From Verrucomicrobiia bacterium (lineage in GTDB: Bacteria > Verrucomicrobiota > Verrucomicrobiia > Limisphaerales > Fontisphaeraceae), in assembly GCA_026414565.1 (NCBI GenBank), contig JAOAIT010000055.1, forward strand, positions 1 through 64,000: a stretch of 64,000 nucleotides of DNA. Reading direction: 5' to 3'. A program made the translations under genes and the position numbers. This document shows positions 10,301 to 17,595 of this stretch, in pieces. Under the pieces are notes generated by a model that saw only the letters and a program-made list of their open reading frames with translations, was not told where the DNA came from and did no database searches. How positions within the stretch are numbered: the stretch's first letter is position 1; each line of letters opens with the position of its first letter.

Positions 10301-12063
10301 CATGCCTTATGTGGCAAAATTGCTTGTTCCTCGATTTGGCTGAGCTGTCCAAGTGGTCAAGGGCCGAACGGCTTAGGCACCTGTTAGCCGAGGTTGCACC
10401 TGCTGGCTGGTTGATGTACACCCCGGAAGAAGCGTTGCGAATTTTAGGGGATGCACAGGTTGACGCGCTGCGCGCAAGGGTGGCTGGAGGCAACACGCTC
10501 GCCGAGCGATTGCTGTTGGCCGTTGGAAACCGGCGCGAACCGCTAGAAAAAGCTCTTGGTGGTTTGGCCGGAATGGAATTCATCCGGCAGTGCCAGCCGC
10601 TGCAACTTGCCGAATTGATCCTTGCACAACTCGGTCCGGCCACGCTTGTCACTCTGAAAGACGCATTGAAGGACGAAGGATTGAAACCCCCATCACGGTG
10701 GAACTCAGCCGAAGCCCGTGCCTTCGTTGCCAGCATCGGTTTTCCAGAGGAATTCGCCGCTTCAGCTGAAGGGCGACGCGAGCCGGAGGAGATAATCAGT
10801 GGACCGATTGATTTGCCGCCTCTCCACGATTTTCAGGAAGAAATCCTGGCTGGCATCAAGACCTTGCTCAAGTCCAATCAAGGTCGTCGCCGCGCCGTGA
10901 TCAGCCTGCCAACAGGCGGCGGCAAAACACGGGTAACAGTCGAGGCCGCAGTGTTGCTGGTGCTCAAACCCGAAGGGGAACAACGCAGTGTGCTGTGGGT
11001 CGCGCAGACAGATGAACTCTGCGAGCAGGCGGTGCAGGCATTTCGACAAGTCTGGATCAATCTCGGAGCGCAGCGGACTAACTTGCGGATCATCCGTTTT
11101 TGGGGCGGACACCCAGACCCCGCGGCTTACGAGCCGGGCAAACCAGTCGTCGTAATTGCCTCCATTCAAACCCTGCAAAACCGAATGGGGGGGACCAATT
11201 TAGAGTGGCTGCAAAAGCCCGGCCTCGTCGTGGTGGACGAGTGCCACCATGCCATCACACCCAGTTATACAAACCTGCTTCGATGGCTGGATGCAGAAGC
11301 TCCACGTTTCGGACAGCCGCCAAAAGAAGAGCCGCCGATTCTGGGCTTGAGCGCGACACCATTTCGAACGGACGATGAGGAAAGCCGGCGCCTCGCCCGC
11401 CGTTTCGACCAGCGCTGGCTTCCGCCAGACCAGCAAAACCTGCACCGGAAATTGCTTGTCCAAGGTGTTCTGGCCAAGGTCATAGCAGAACCGCTCGACT
11501 CGGGCGTCGCCGTGTCTGAAGACCTTCTCGACGAGTTGATGTCACTGCTTGACAGTGGCGGGGGCCCTGATTTCGAAAGGCAGCTGGAAAATATAAACCA
11601 ATCCCTCGCCCGAAACGAGCAGCGCAACGAACGCCTTGTCGCACGGATCAAGAGCGCCGAAGAAAAGTCCATCCTTTTCTTCGCCAATTCAGTGCTTCAC
11701 GCAGAAGAGATGTCCGCCCGCCTGAATCTGGAGCGTATTCCAGCAGCGGCGGTGAGTGGTAAAACAGCGCCCGCGGCCCGGCGTTACTTCCTTGAACGTT
11801 ACCAACGCGGCGAAATCCGCGTGCTCTGCAATCACACGGTTCTCAGCACCGGCTTTGATGCACCGAAGACCGACATGATCCTTATTGCCCGGCAGGTCTT
11901 CAGCCCTGTTCGCTACATGCAGATGGTGGGGCGTGGGCTGCGTGGCCCGAAAAACGGTGGCACGGAAACTTGCCGGATCGTGACCGTCTTGGACAACTTG
12001 GGCCGATTCCAAGACCGCCATCCCTACCACTACTGCCAGCGATATTTTTCGACTAATATGTAG
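7363..12063 (+). CDS. Sacsin/NOV-type GHKL ATPase fused to SF2 (DEAD/DEAH) helicase; candidate defence protein
   Basis: 1566 residues from ATG 7363; an in-frame GTG at 7330 would add 11. The N-terminus is a Bergerat-fold GHKL ATPase of the sacsin/NOV kind: N-box ELVQNGADA (Glu45, Asn49), ANTGAPLSEEGI as the ATP-lid G1 motif (from ~82), and GRFGLGFKS (110-118). FFPTHTPTYLPGIVNAPWK (~310-330) resembles the following Hsp90-like middle segment. Residues ~400-1130 show no family I recognise. The C-terminus is an SF2 helicase: PTGGGKT Walker A (1183-1189), DECHH motif II (1292-1296), GLSATPFRTD motif III (from 1328), and QMVGRGLRG motif VI with Arg1524/1527 as likely arginine fingers. The protein ends ~35 residues after motif VI, leaving little room for another domain. 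The gene is less GC-rich and uses more varied third bases than its neighbours, which suggests transfer. It stands alone between polysaccharide and regulatory genes. Helicases paired with GHKL ATPases occur among anti-phage systems; defence is an inference. Confidence 0.85.
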   Translation: MELTVNRLRESTLKAYEARPALLREHYGIEQVVLAGGYGYRQVMELVQNGADAVLEACEQGNSLSSGNIVQVILRGSRLYVANTGAPLSEEGIDALMSSHSSPKRGNQIGRFGLGFKSLLRLGGCIDLFTRSCGAVRFDPERCRRELRERFGVTEVPGLRLAWSLDESERAADPLLADLAWAETIVRAEIKTADMEAHLRQEISAFPAEFLLFLPVSLVLELDDGEKPPRTICAKPNGVRRILRIGAEESLWQVVCREVAITDVRARADATHIHAREKVPVAWAVPLDAKREEAGRFWAFFPTHTPTYLPGIVNAPWKLNSDRNAIIGGEWNSALMYEAARLIVETLPTLSTPEDPGRPLDAFPRQLARTDEDAAPLVEAVWKALESAAAVPNAAGKLRPALKLWRHPLDDADIANQWQRLAKNEQKTELVHPSCYERQRGSRLNALAERLAARGTQTPHEPVLRKQAPSAWFAAVASTELARAVEVLKLAAAYADHCLPWEWSSQVRPTLAIILTDRGKLVTANQAVFAPEGTRVPDGRHPVARVLCEQAEARRIITEVMKVKPLDESVWLDVLREALRGIPDSPADSQDKGWLAFWNLLRKAPPGVAQEFITENGSQVQVRRNDGQWVPQDEVLLPGELVSAEESSSNKNVLVDPAVHATDIELLKRLGVSDFPKGKVTVRDCLALDNWLRHWRAYYRRHVDGRARWDYLKPSRFEFPKGWLFLPKLIGPARAKLTAYFIDQLGGGEFPESVQFGHSSVRSYPEIHVPHPLPWFLLQHGVVQVGDYIVCLAAILARRHEPALAKLPVWTQLKLALEKHDGVEPQVRATEKEIQALWHALIKLLATDGAVADDSLQALWSGAAKDGIVPETLPSATGAIPLSQVFVSGSPDLARRARTNGRIVVTLDNETLQLWLNKGAQNLESLMFPEWTQQIGPAALLVFTVPELAEVMQSEVKDTARCQPVAGLKLNIAGQAEPVPCLMWQNCLFLDLAELSKWSRAERLRHLLAEVAPAGWLMYTPEEALRILGDAQVDALRARVAGGNTLAERLLLAVGNRREPLEKALGGLAGMEFIRQCQPLQLAELILAQLGPATLVTLKDALKDEGLKPPSRWNSAEARAFVASIGFPEEFAASAEGRREPEEIISGPIDLPPLHDFQEEILAGIKTLLKSNQGRRRAVISLPTGGGKTRVTVEAAVLLVLKPEGEQRSVLWVAQTDELCEQAVQAFRQVWINLGAQRTNLRIIRFWGGHPDPAAYEPGKPVVVIASIQTLQNRMGGTNLEWLQKPGLVVVDECHHAITPSYTNLLRWLDAEAPRFGQPPKEEPPILGLSATPFRTDDEESRRLARRFDQRWLPPDQQNLHRKLLVQGVLAKVIAEPLDSGVAVSEDLLDELMSLLDSGGGPDFERQLENINQSLARNEQRNERLVARIKSAEEKSILFFANSVLHAEEMSARLNLERIPAAAVSGKTAPAARRYFLERYQRGEIRVLCNHTVLSTGFDAPKTDMILIARQVFSPVRYMQMVGRGLRGPKNGGTETCRIVTVLDNLGRFQDRHPYHYCQRYFSTNM

Positions 12064-12431
12064 TCTCTGTCTCCTGATGCACACCCTGGTGAAATACGCA
12101 GAGGAATCTCCCAGGCGTTTATCTGGCGGCTGGCACAAGATGGCCGTTGCATTTGCTCAGTGAGACTGTGCCGGACGTTGGGCTGGCGTTGGCGTCGCTC
12201 ATTGGCGATCAGTCCTTTACAATGGCCTCAAAGCTAATGATTGCGTGTTGCGCCTGATGCGCTCGGAGGCCGTGCCAGCCGGATTCATCAGCATTGTCTT
12301 GGGCCAGTTGCAAGCGGCAGGAGGGAGGGTGTTCAGGCGGGCGGCGGGAGGGGAAGGTGGGGGGTGTGGACCTCGTATGGGGTGATTTTGCACTTGAGAC
12401 TCAGTCTCATTTGTCTTAGGTTGTCGCGGCT
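12064..12431. other. Intergenic gap (368 bp) between helicase and AraC-family gene
   Basis: I see no gene or intact mobile element. The first 180 bp are mixed composition. The stretch around 12310-12370 is purine-rich with short G runs. The 3' end carries the Fur-like palindrome at 12395-12409 and the likely promoter of the AraC-family gene. No intrinsic terminator for the helicase gene is apparent. Confidence 0.5.
12395..12409. promoter_or_regulatory. Perfect 7-1-7 palindrome, Fur-box-like operator
   Basis: TGAGACTCAGTCTCA is an exact inverted repeat around a central C, 23 bp upstream of the AraC-family start. It fits the 7-1-7 architecture of Fur sites (TGATAAT-n-ATTATCA), with outer TGA/TCA and several inner positions matching. 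TTGAGA at 12394-12399 and TAGGTT at 12417-12422 (17 bp apart) could be -35 and -10, which would put the operator inside the promoter. Confidence 0.55.
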
Positions 12432-13436
12432 ATGGGCGAGCGCCCGTGTTCATCCGCCGCGTCGTGTCCGGTCGAGCAACCGGATGGTCCCGCCATTTGC
12501 CCCCTGGCGGGGGCGGCAGATTCGGCATGCCCCCCGGGCGGCGCCGCGCGGCCGGACAGCAGCGGAGGCCGGGATTTCCGGGTGCAGTGGCATGAGGTCT
12601 GTCCGCCGCGTTCCTTGGCGTATCAGCCGGCGGTTTTTCCGGAAAGTGTGGCCATCTGTCTGAATTTGGCGGGCCACGGCAAAATCTGCGCCGCGGACGG
12701 CGAGGCGGTGCAACTGGAGCCGGGCACGGCGGCTTTTTACGGGCGGCGCCGTGGTGAGCTGCACGCGGAGCGGGCCGGCGCCCAGCGGCATCAGTTCATC
12801 ACCCTGGAGCTTTCCCTGGCGTTTTTGAGGCGACAAAAAAAGGACAACCCTCCCTGGCATTCGGCGGTGCAGCGGCTGCTGGCGGGGCGGACCCGCCTGA
12901 CCCTGTCCGACCCTGTGGCCTTCACGCCGGCGCATCGTTTGTTGATTGGCACTTTGCGGCATCCGCCTCCGGTGGCCCAGGTGTGCCGGCTCTGGTACCA
13001 GGCCAAGGCGCTGGAGGCGGCGAGCCTTTTTTTGGTGGCGCCCGGCCCCGCAGAACCCTGCCCGGATGAGCAGGCGGCATCCCGCCTGCAACGCCTCAAT
13101 CAGGAGCGCGCGCTGGCCGTGGCGGCCTACTTGCGCGAGCATCTGGCGGAGCCGCTGACCCTGGAGCAAATTGGCCGGGCGGTGGGGGTCAGCCCCTGCT
13201 ATTTGAGCCGCATTTTTGCGCAGGCCATGGGGTGCGGCATTTTTCAATACCTGCGCGATTTGCGCCTGGATCGCGCCGCCGAATTGCTGCGGCAGGGCCG
13301 GGGCAATGTCACCGAGGCCGCCTTCTCGGTGGGGTACTCCAGCTTGAGCCATTTCAGCCAGGCATTTCGCGAGCGGTTTGGTTGCTGCCCGGGGTTGTAT
13401 CCGCTCCAGACGCCCGCCCAGAAACCCCGGTCCTGA
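12432..13436 (+). CDS. AraC-family transcriptional regulator, probably iron-responsive
   Basis: 334 residues. The C-terminal ~100 residues are a two-helix-turn-helix AraC domain: helix LTLEQIGRAVGVSPCYLSRI, then FQYLRDLRLDRAAELL and the second HTH VTEAAFSVGYSSLSHFSQAF, ending RERFGCCPGLYP in place of the usual G-x-sP-x-xYR. The N-terminal ~220 residues form the effector/dimerisation part (SVAICLNLAGHGKICA, then VQLEPGTAAFYG), in the style of PchR-like siderophore regulators. The first ~45 residues are low-complexity and the start has no clear Shine-Dalgarno, so translation could begin later. A Fur-like palindrome just upstream and a PepSY membrane protein downstream fit a role in iron acquisition; ligand and targets are inferred. 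Confidence 0.8.
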   Translation: MGERPCSSAASCPVEQPDGPAICPLAGAADSACPPGGAARPDSSGGRDFRVQWHEVCPPRSLAYQPAVFPESVAICLNLAGHGKICAADGEAVQLEPGTAAFYGRRRGELHAERAGAQRHQFITLELSLAFLRRQKKDNPPWHSAVQRLLAGRTRLTLSDPVAFTPAHRLLIGTLRHPPPVAQVCRLWYQAKALEAASLFLVAPGPAEPCPDEQAASRLQRLNQERALAVAAYLREHLAEPLTLEQIGRAVGVSPCYLSRIFAQAMGCGIFQYLRDLRLDRAAELLRQGRGNVTEAAFSVGYSSLSHFSQAFRERFGCCPGLYPLQTPAQKPRS

Positions 13437-13593
13437 GCCGGTTGATTTTAGCCGTTTAAGTTGAGGAGGATCTTTTCGTCTCGTCTCATCCCGCCCGGCG
13501 CTTGTCGCGAGCGGCGCAAGAACGCAAGGGGCCGACAAAGAAACGCAAGCGGCCGTTAGCGCGCGGGCGGGGGCATGGCGTATCAAGGAGGGC

Positions 13594-14310
13594 ATGAGGA
13601 ACAACCTGAAAACCTCGGTCGGCCGCCCCGCCGGATGGTGGAAGGCGGGATTCACCTTGATTGAGTTGCTGGTGGTGATGGCGATCATCGCCCTGCTGGC
13701 CAGCCTGCTTTTGCCGGCGTTGAGCAGCGCCCGCGAACGGGCGCGGCGTACCAACTGCGTTTCCAACCTGCGGCAGGTCTATCTGGCCATGGCCATGTAC
13801 GCCCAGGATAACGAAGATTCCATGCCGGTAAAATATGAGGTCAAAAAGACTTCCCTCAAGGCGGAGGACGTGGCCAAGGGCAAGGAACTGCAGACGCTGG
13901 AAAATGGCATTCACCTCCTGCTGGCGCCGTATCTGGGCAGCAACGGCCGGCCGCCTTCGCGGGTGTTTCGGTGCCCGTCGGATCACGGCGACGCCACCGA
14001 TGCCACGCCGGTTTTTGAGCGGCGCGGCACCAGCTACCAGGTGGAGGGGGTGGACACCGGCCGGAAACCGCAGGACCTCTATAAAAACCGTTTCTCCGCC
14101 CGCGGCACCATGGATATGGCCTTTGATTTGTTCAAACCGTGGGACTCGGACGATCCCCGGAAGGTGCAGGAGAAAATTAGCAAAGGCGAACTGGGGCCGG
14201 TCAAATGGCATGCCAAAGTTTTCAACAAGGTCATGGGCGACGGCCGCGTGATTACCATCGCCTCGAAGGAGCAGGACAAAGAGTCCAAGGGCGAAACCAA
14301 GGACGACTGA
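13594..14310 (+). CDS. Type II secretion-like pseudopilin, DUF1559/SBP_bac_10 type
   Basis: 238 residues. A basic leader precedes the prepilin cleavage motif [14 protein letters not shown], followed by a hydrophobic helix ([18 protein letters not shown]) and [20 protein letters not shown]. Near the C-terminus is H-x9-DG ([15 protein letters not shown]), the hallmark of the DUF1559 pseudopilins expanded in planctomycetes and verrucomicrobia. The protein is presumably processed by prepilin peptidase and anchored in the inner membrane; its cargo or surface role is unknown. AAGGAGG lies only 2 bases before the ATG, unusually close, but no better in-frame start is visible. It has no neighbouring secretion genes, as is common for this family. 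Confidence 0.85.
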   Translation: MRNNLKTSVGRPAGWWKAGFTLIELLVVMAIIALLASLLLPALSSARERARRTNCVSNLRQVYLAMAMYAQDNEDSMPVKYEVKKTSLKAEDVAKGKELQTLENGIHLLLAPYLGSNGRPPSRVFRCPSDHGDATDATPVFERRGTSYQVEGVDTGRKPQDLYKNRFSARGTMDMAFDLFKPWDSDDPRKVQEKISKGELGPVKWHAKVFNKVMGDGRVITIASKEQDKESKGETKDD

Positions 14311-14366
14311 TACGTTGGATGGTGGAGAATCAAGCGCCTCAATTATTAACTCGATTTCCTAAACGT

Positions 14367-15122
14367 ATGAATCCTTCCCCTACTCCCACGGTAAAGCCCA
14401 AAAACTGGCTCTTGCTTCAATCGCGCGTCTGGCACCGCTGGGCGGGTGTCATTGCGGCCTTGTTTCTGGTGGTGGTCAGCCTTACCGGCATAGTGCTGAA
14501 TTACAAAAAGCCCATTTTTCAGACCCTGGGTTTGGAACCAGCGCCCCTCGCCGGGGACAAGGAGAAAACGTCCTCCTCCGCCAAATCTGCAGGCGAACCG
14601 CGCCAGGCGAGCCATTTGCAGACGTTGCCAGTCTCGATGGCCCAGGCGTTGGCCGTGGCGCGGGAGCAGTGGGGCGACGCCCCCCTGGAGCGCGTGGAGC
14701 TGAAGCTGGAGCAGGGCGAGTGGCTTTATAAAATCAAGCGCCAGGGCGGGGCGGAAATCTGGATCTCTGCCGCCACAGGCGCGCACTTCAGCAAAGGCGC
14801 GTATGAAAAAGCGCGCCGTGCGCCCGATGGCACAGCCATCAAGAGCTTCGACTGGGGCAAGTTCGTGCTGGATTTGCACACCGGCAAAATCGGCGGGCCG
14901 GTGGGGGTGGCCGTGATGACCGGTGTGGCCGGGGTGCTGTTTTTTCTGACGCTTTCCGGGCTTTACCTGTGGCTGAAGCCCCTCCTGTTGCGGCGGGCCA
15001 ATGCCGCCGCGCGCCCAAGCCCCGCCGTGGCGGAGGGCCAAGCCAGAGGCGCTCTCCAAACCGGTGTGGCGCGCGCCCCAACGCCCGCCACGGCCGCACG
15101 CCATGGGGCCGGGACATCGTAA
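14367..15122 (+). CDS. PepSY-associated inner-membrane protein
   Basis: 251 residues from ATG 14367. The first transmembrane segment at about residues 23-47 (HRWAGVIAALFLVVVSLTGI) carries the W-H-R-W-x-G opening typical of PepSY_TM proteins. A periplasmic PepSY-like region (LAVAREQWGDAPLERVELK, then GEWLYKIKRQGGAEIWISA) follows. An LHTGKIGG motif precedes a final membrane pair near residues 175-210 (VAVMTGVAGVLFFLTLSGLYLWL). The C-terminal ~40 residues are Ala/Pro/Arg-rich. Relatives include FpvG-like periplasmic reductases used in ferrisiderophore iron release. This copy is shorter than the four-helix versions, so whether it binds haem or acts in reduction is uncertain. The AraC gene with a Fur-like site 2 kb upstream supports a link to iron. 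Confidence 0.75.
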   Translation: MNPSPTPTVKPKNWLLLQSRVWHRWAGVIAALFLVVVSLTGIVLNYKKPIFQTLGLEPAPLAGDKEKTSSSAKSAGEPRQASHLQTLPVSMAQALAVAREQWGDAPLERVELKLEQGEWLYKIKRQGGAEIWISAATGAHFSKGAYEKARRAPDGTAIKSFDWGKFVLDLHTGKIGGPVGVAVMTGVAGVLFFLTLSGLYLWLKPLLLRRANAAARPSPAVAEGQARGALQTGVARAPTPATAARHGAGTS

Positions 15123-15202
15123 CCATCTTTACATAGCCATTTGGGCAGTTAAACGTTTGTTCAGGCACTTGCGCTTGTCTTATTCCCGGCGGCGCAGGCG
15201 CG

Positions 15203-15219
15203 GAAAGGAGGTGAACCAG
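15203..15219 (+). other. Near-perfect complement of the 16S rRNA 3' tail
   Basis: GAAAGGAGGTGAACCAG matches the complement of the conserved bacterial 16S 3' end (GAAAGGAGGTGATCCAG) with one mismatch in 17. No start codon sits at normal spacing; GTG at 15211 directly abuts GGAG and opens only a 12-codon frame ending at 15249. It lies 110 bp before the serine palmitoyltransferase start. It could be a ribosome standby site in that gene's leader, or chance. Confidence 0.5.
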
Positions 15220-15328
15220 GAGGCTCAGGCTCCTATCTGCGCCCCCTGAGGGGGGGCGGGGAGGGGGTACAGCCAATAATTTTGATTGAATAAATAACCT
15301 TAACTTGCGACACAAAAGGCCGGCTAAT

Positions 15329-16594
15329 ATGAGTCGGGACACTTATTCGCCCATAATTGAGCAGGGCTTGGGAGCCAGTTCGCCGTCCGGCGGCACGGGG
15401 GGCACGGCGGATTTGCCGCTGTTTGACAAGGTGCGCGCGTTCAAAAGCGCGGAGCAGGTGCGCGCGGCAGGGCTGTACCCCTATTTCCGGATGATTTCCT
15501 CGGCGCAGGACACTGAGGTGATCATGAACGGCCGGAAGGTGTTGATGCTGGGTTCCAACAGCTACCTGGGGCTGACCAATCATCCCAAGATCAAGGAGGC
15601 CGCCATGGCGGCCGTGGCCAAGTACGGCAGCGGCTGCGCCGGCTCGCGCTTTCTGAATGGCACCCTGGATTTGCACCTCGAGTTGGAGGAAGCCTTGGCC
15701 AAGCTGGTGAACAAGCCGGCCGTCCTCCTCTACAGCACCGGCTTTCAAGTCAATTTGGGCGTAATCAGCGTCATGGCCGGCAAGGATGAGTACATCCTGG
15801 CCGACAAAAGCAATCATGCCAGCCTGGTGGAAGGCTGCCGCCTGGCCCTCGGCGATTATTCACGCTTTGCGCACAATGACATGGAGGCTTTGGAGGCGCG
15901 CCTGCAAAAGCTACCCTTGGAGGCCGGCAAGCTGATTGTGGTGGATGGCGTTTTCAGCATGGAGGGGGACATCATCAACCTGCCCGAGGTCTGCCGGCTG
16001 GCCCGGGAATATCGGGCGGCGGTGATGGTGGACGATGCGCACGGCATCGGGGTGCTGGGCCCCGGCGGGGCGGGGACGGTGGCGCATTTCGGTTTGACGG
16101 ACCAGGTGCAATTTATCATGGGCACGTTCAGCAAGTCCCTGGCCAGCCTGGGAGGGTTCATCGCATCGGATGCGGCGACCATTGATTATCTGAAACACCA
16201 CTCCAAGACGGTCATTTTCAGCGCCAGCATGAGTCCGGCCAATGCGGCGGCGGTGCTGGCAGCGGTCAAGATTATGCAGAGCGAGCCGGAGCGCATGGCC
16301 CGGTTGTGGCACAACACCGAGCGCATGAAGCAAGGGCTCCTGTCGCTGGGCTTTGACTTGGGCGGCTCCCAAACCCCCATCCTGCCGGTGTATGTGCGGG
16401 ATTTGCTCAAGACCTTCCAATTTTGCAAGCGGCTGGAGCAGGAGGGGGTGTTTGTGAATCCCGTGGTGTCGCCGGGCATCCCGCCGGGCATGGAGTTGTT
16501 GCGGGTGAGCCTGATGGCCACGCATACGGATGCCCAAATTGACTTCGCGCTGGACAAATTCGCCAAGGTGGGGCGTGAGCTGGGCATCATTTAG
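15329..16594 (+). CDS. spt: Serine palmitoyltransferase (alpha-oxoamine synthase family)
   Basis: 421 residues from ATG 15329. A fold-type I PLP enzyme predicted to condense serine with an acyl thioester to 3-ketosphinganine, the first step of sphingolipid synthesis. Landmarks: [39 protein letters not shown] for cofactor stacking; VDDAHGIG with Asp235 and His238; and [13 protein letters not shown] with Lys269 as the PLP Schiff-base lysine. The SLASLGGF and [12 protein letters not shown] segments are more like serine palmitoyltransferases than AONS or KBL enzymes. The protein is soluble, like known bacterial SPTs. It begins a run of three genes spaced 6 and 8 bp apart whose other members fit ceramide formation. 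An AT-rich leader with no confident promoter precedes it. A close paralogue function (KBL or another 2-oxoamine synthase) is the alternative. Confidence 0.87.
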   Translation: MSRDTYSPIIEQGLGASSPSGGTGGTADLPLFDKVRAFKSAEQVRAAGLYPYFRMISSAQDTEVIMNGRKVLMLGSNSYLGLTNHPKIKEAAMAAVAKYGSGCAGSRFLNGTLDLHLELEEALAKLVNKPAVLLYSTGFQVNLGVISVMAGKDEYILADKSNHASLVEGCRLALGDYSRFAHNDMEALEARLQKLPLEAGKLIVVDGVFSMEGDIINLPEVCRLAREYRAAVMVDDAHGIGVLGPGGAGTVAHFGLTDQVQFIMGTFSKSLASLGGFIASDAATIDYLKHHSKTVIFSASMSPANAAAVLAAVKIMQSEPERMARLWHNTERMKQGLLSLGFDLGGSQTPILPVYVRDLLKTFQFCKRLEQEGVFVNPVVSPGIPPGMELLRVSLMATHTDAQIDFALDKFAKVGRELGII

Positions 16595-16600
16595 CGGGCC

Positions 16601-17587
16601 ATGAAAGTGCTGTTGACCGGCGCCAGCGGGCTGGTGGGCAGCCACGTGCTGGACCACCTTGTCCAGGCGGGCGTCCCGGTGCGGCTGCTGCTGCGGGCCA
16701 CGAGTCCCCGTCAGTGGATTGCCCCGCATGGGGACAAGGTTGAAGTGCAGGAGGGGGCGCTGGATGCGCTGGAGGCGTTGGGGCCGGCCCTGGAGGGGGT
16801 CACACACGTCATTCATTGCGCCGGAGCCACCAAGGCCTTGGATCGGGAGGGGTATTTTCGCGTCAATCACGCCGGGACTTTGAACCTGGTGGCGGCCATC
16901 AACCGCCACGCCAGCCACATCGAGCGGCTGGTGCATGTTTCCAGCCTGGCCGTCACCGGGCCGGCCACCGCGGCCCGGCCCGCGCGCGAAACCGATCCAC
17001 CGCGTCCCCTGACGGATTACGGCCAGAGCAAACTGGCTGCGGAACAGGTGGTGCGGGAACAATGCCGGGTGCCGGCGGTGATCCTGCGGCCGCCGGGGGT
17101 GTATGGGCCGCGCGACAGCGAATTCTTCAAGCTGTTCAAGGCGGTGCGGCGGGGGCTGCTGCCGTGTTTTGGCGGAGGGCGGCAGCAGTTGAGCCTGGTG
17201 TACGCGCCGGATTTGGCGGCGGCCATCGTGCATTGCCTGACTCACCCGGGGGCGGTGGGCAAGGTGTTTCACGTGGCCCATGCCGAAGTAATCCACGTGC
17301 GGCAGGTGGGGGAGGTGGCGGCGCGCTACTGGGGCCTCAAACCGGTGCCCCTGGTGCTGCCTGTGGCGGCCTTGTGGCCGGTGTGTGCGGCGCAGGAAAT
17401 CATCAATCAAGTCACCCGCCGGCCGCAGGTGGTCAATTTGCAAAAATACCGTGAGCTGGCGGCACCGGGCTGGGTGTGCGATGTAAGCCGGCTGAAGGAA
17501 TGCACGGGCTTCAGCGCGCCCACGCCGGTGGAGCAGGGCGTGCCCGCCACCCTGGACTGGTACCGGCAGGCGGGCTGGCTGCAATAA
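16601..17587 (+). CDS. NAD(P)-dependent epimerase/dehydratase-family reductase, ceramide-reductase (CerR)-like
   Basis: 328 residues, an extended short-chain dehydrogenase. LLTGASGLVGSHV (from ~4) is the dinucleotide-binding TGxxGxxG loop; VIHCAGATKA and HVSSLAVTGP follow. The catalytic Tyr140-x3-Lys144 sits in DYGQSKLAAEQ, and ILRPPGVYGPRD shapes the substrate pocket. The C-terminal third is not typical of sugar epimerases. It begins 6 bp after spt, so both are surely cotranscribed. In Caulobacter a protein of this superfamily (CerR) reduces the 3-keto group during ceramide synthesis, and the same role is the simplest reading here. Sequence alone cannot distinguish reduction of ketosphinganine from keto-ceramide. 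Confidence 0.72.
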   Translation: MKVLLTGASGLVGSHVLDHLVQAGVPVRLLLRATSPRQWIAPHGDKVEVQEGALDALEALGPALEGVTHVIHCAGATKALDREGYFRVNHAGTLNLVAAINRHASHIERLVHVSSLAVTGPATAARPARETDPPRPLTDYGQSKLAAEQVVREQCRVPAVILRPPGVYGPRDSEFFKLFKAVRRGLLPCFGGGRQQLSLVYAPDLAAAIVHCLTHPGAVGKVFHVAHAEVIHVRQVGEVAARYWGLKPVPLVLPVAALWPVCAAQEIINQVTRRPQVVNLQKYRELAAPGWVCDVSRLKECTGFSAPTPVEQGVPATLDWYRQAGWLQ

Positions 17588-17595
17588 GGGGGCCC

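Noticed and set aside
7250-12120. A 9-bp direct repeat CAGGCGTTT flanking the GHKL-helicase gene (7250-7258 and 12112-12120)
   Set aside because: A 9-mer match between two gaps of a few hundred bases is easily chance, and no inverted termini or transposase accompany it. It is not treated as a target duplication.
15211-15249. A 12-codon frame from GTG following the 16S-tail complement
   Set aside because: The start directly abuts the GGAG rather than standing 5-9 bases away, and the sequence has no peptide features.
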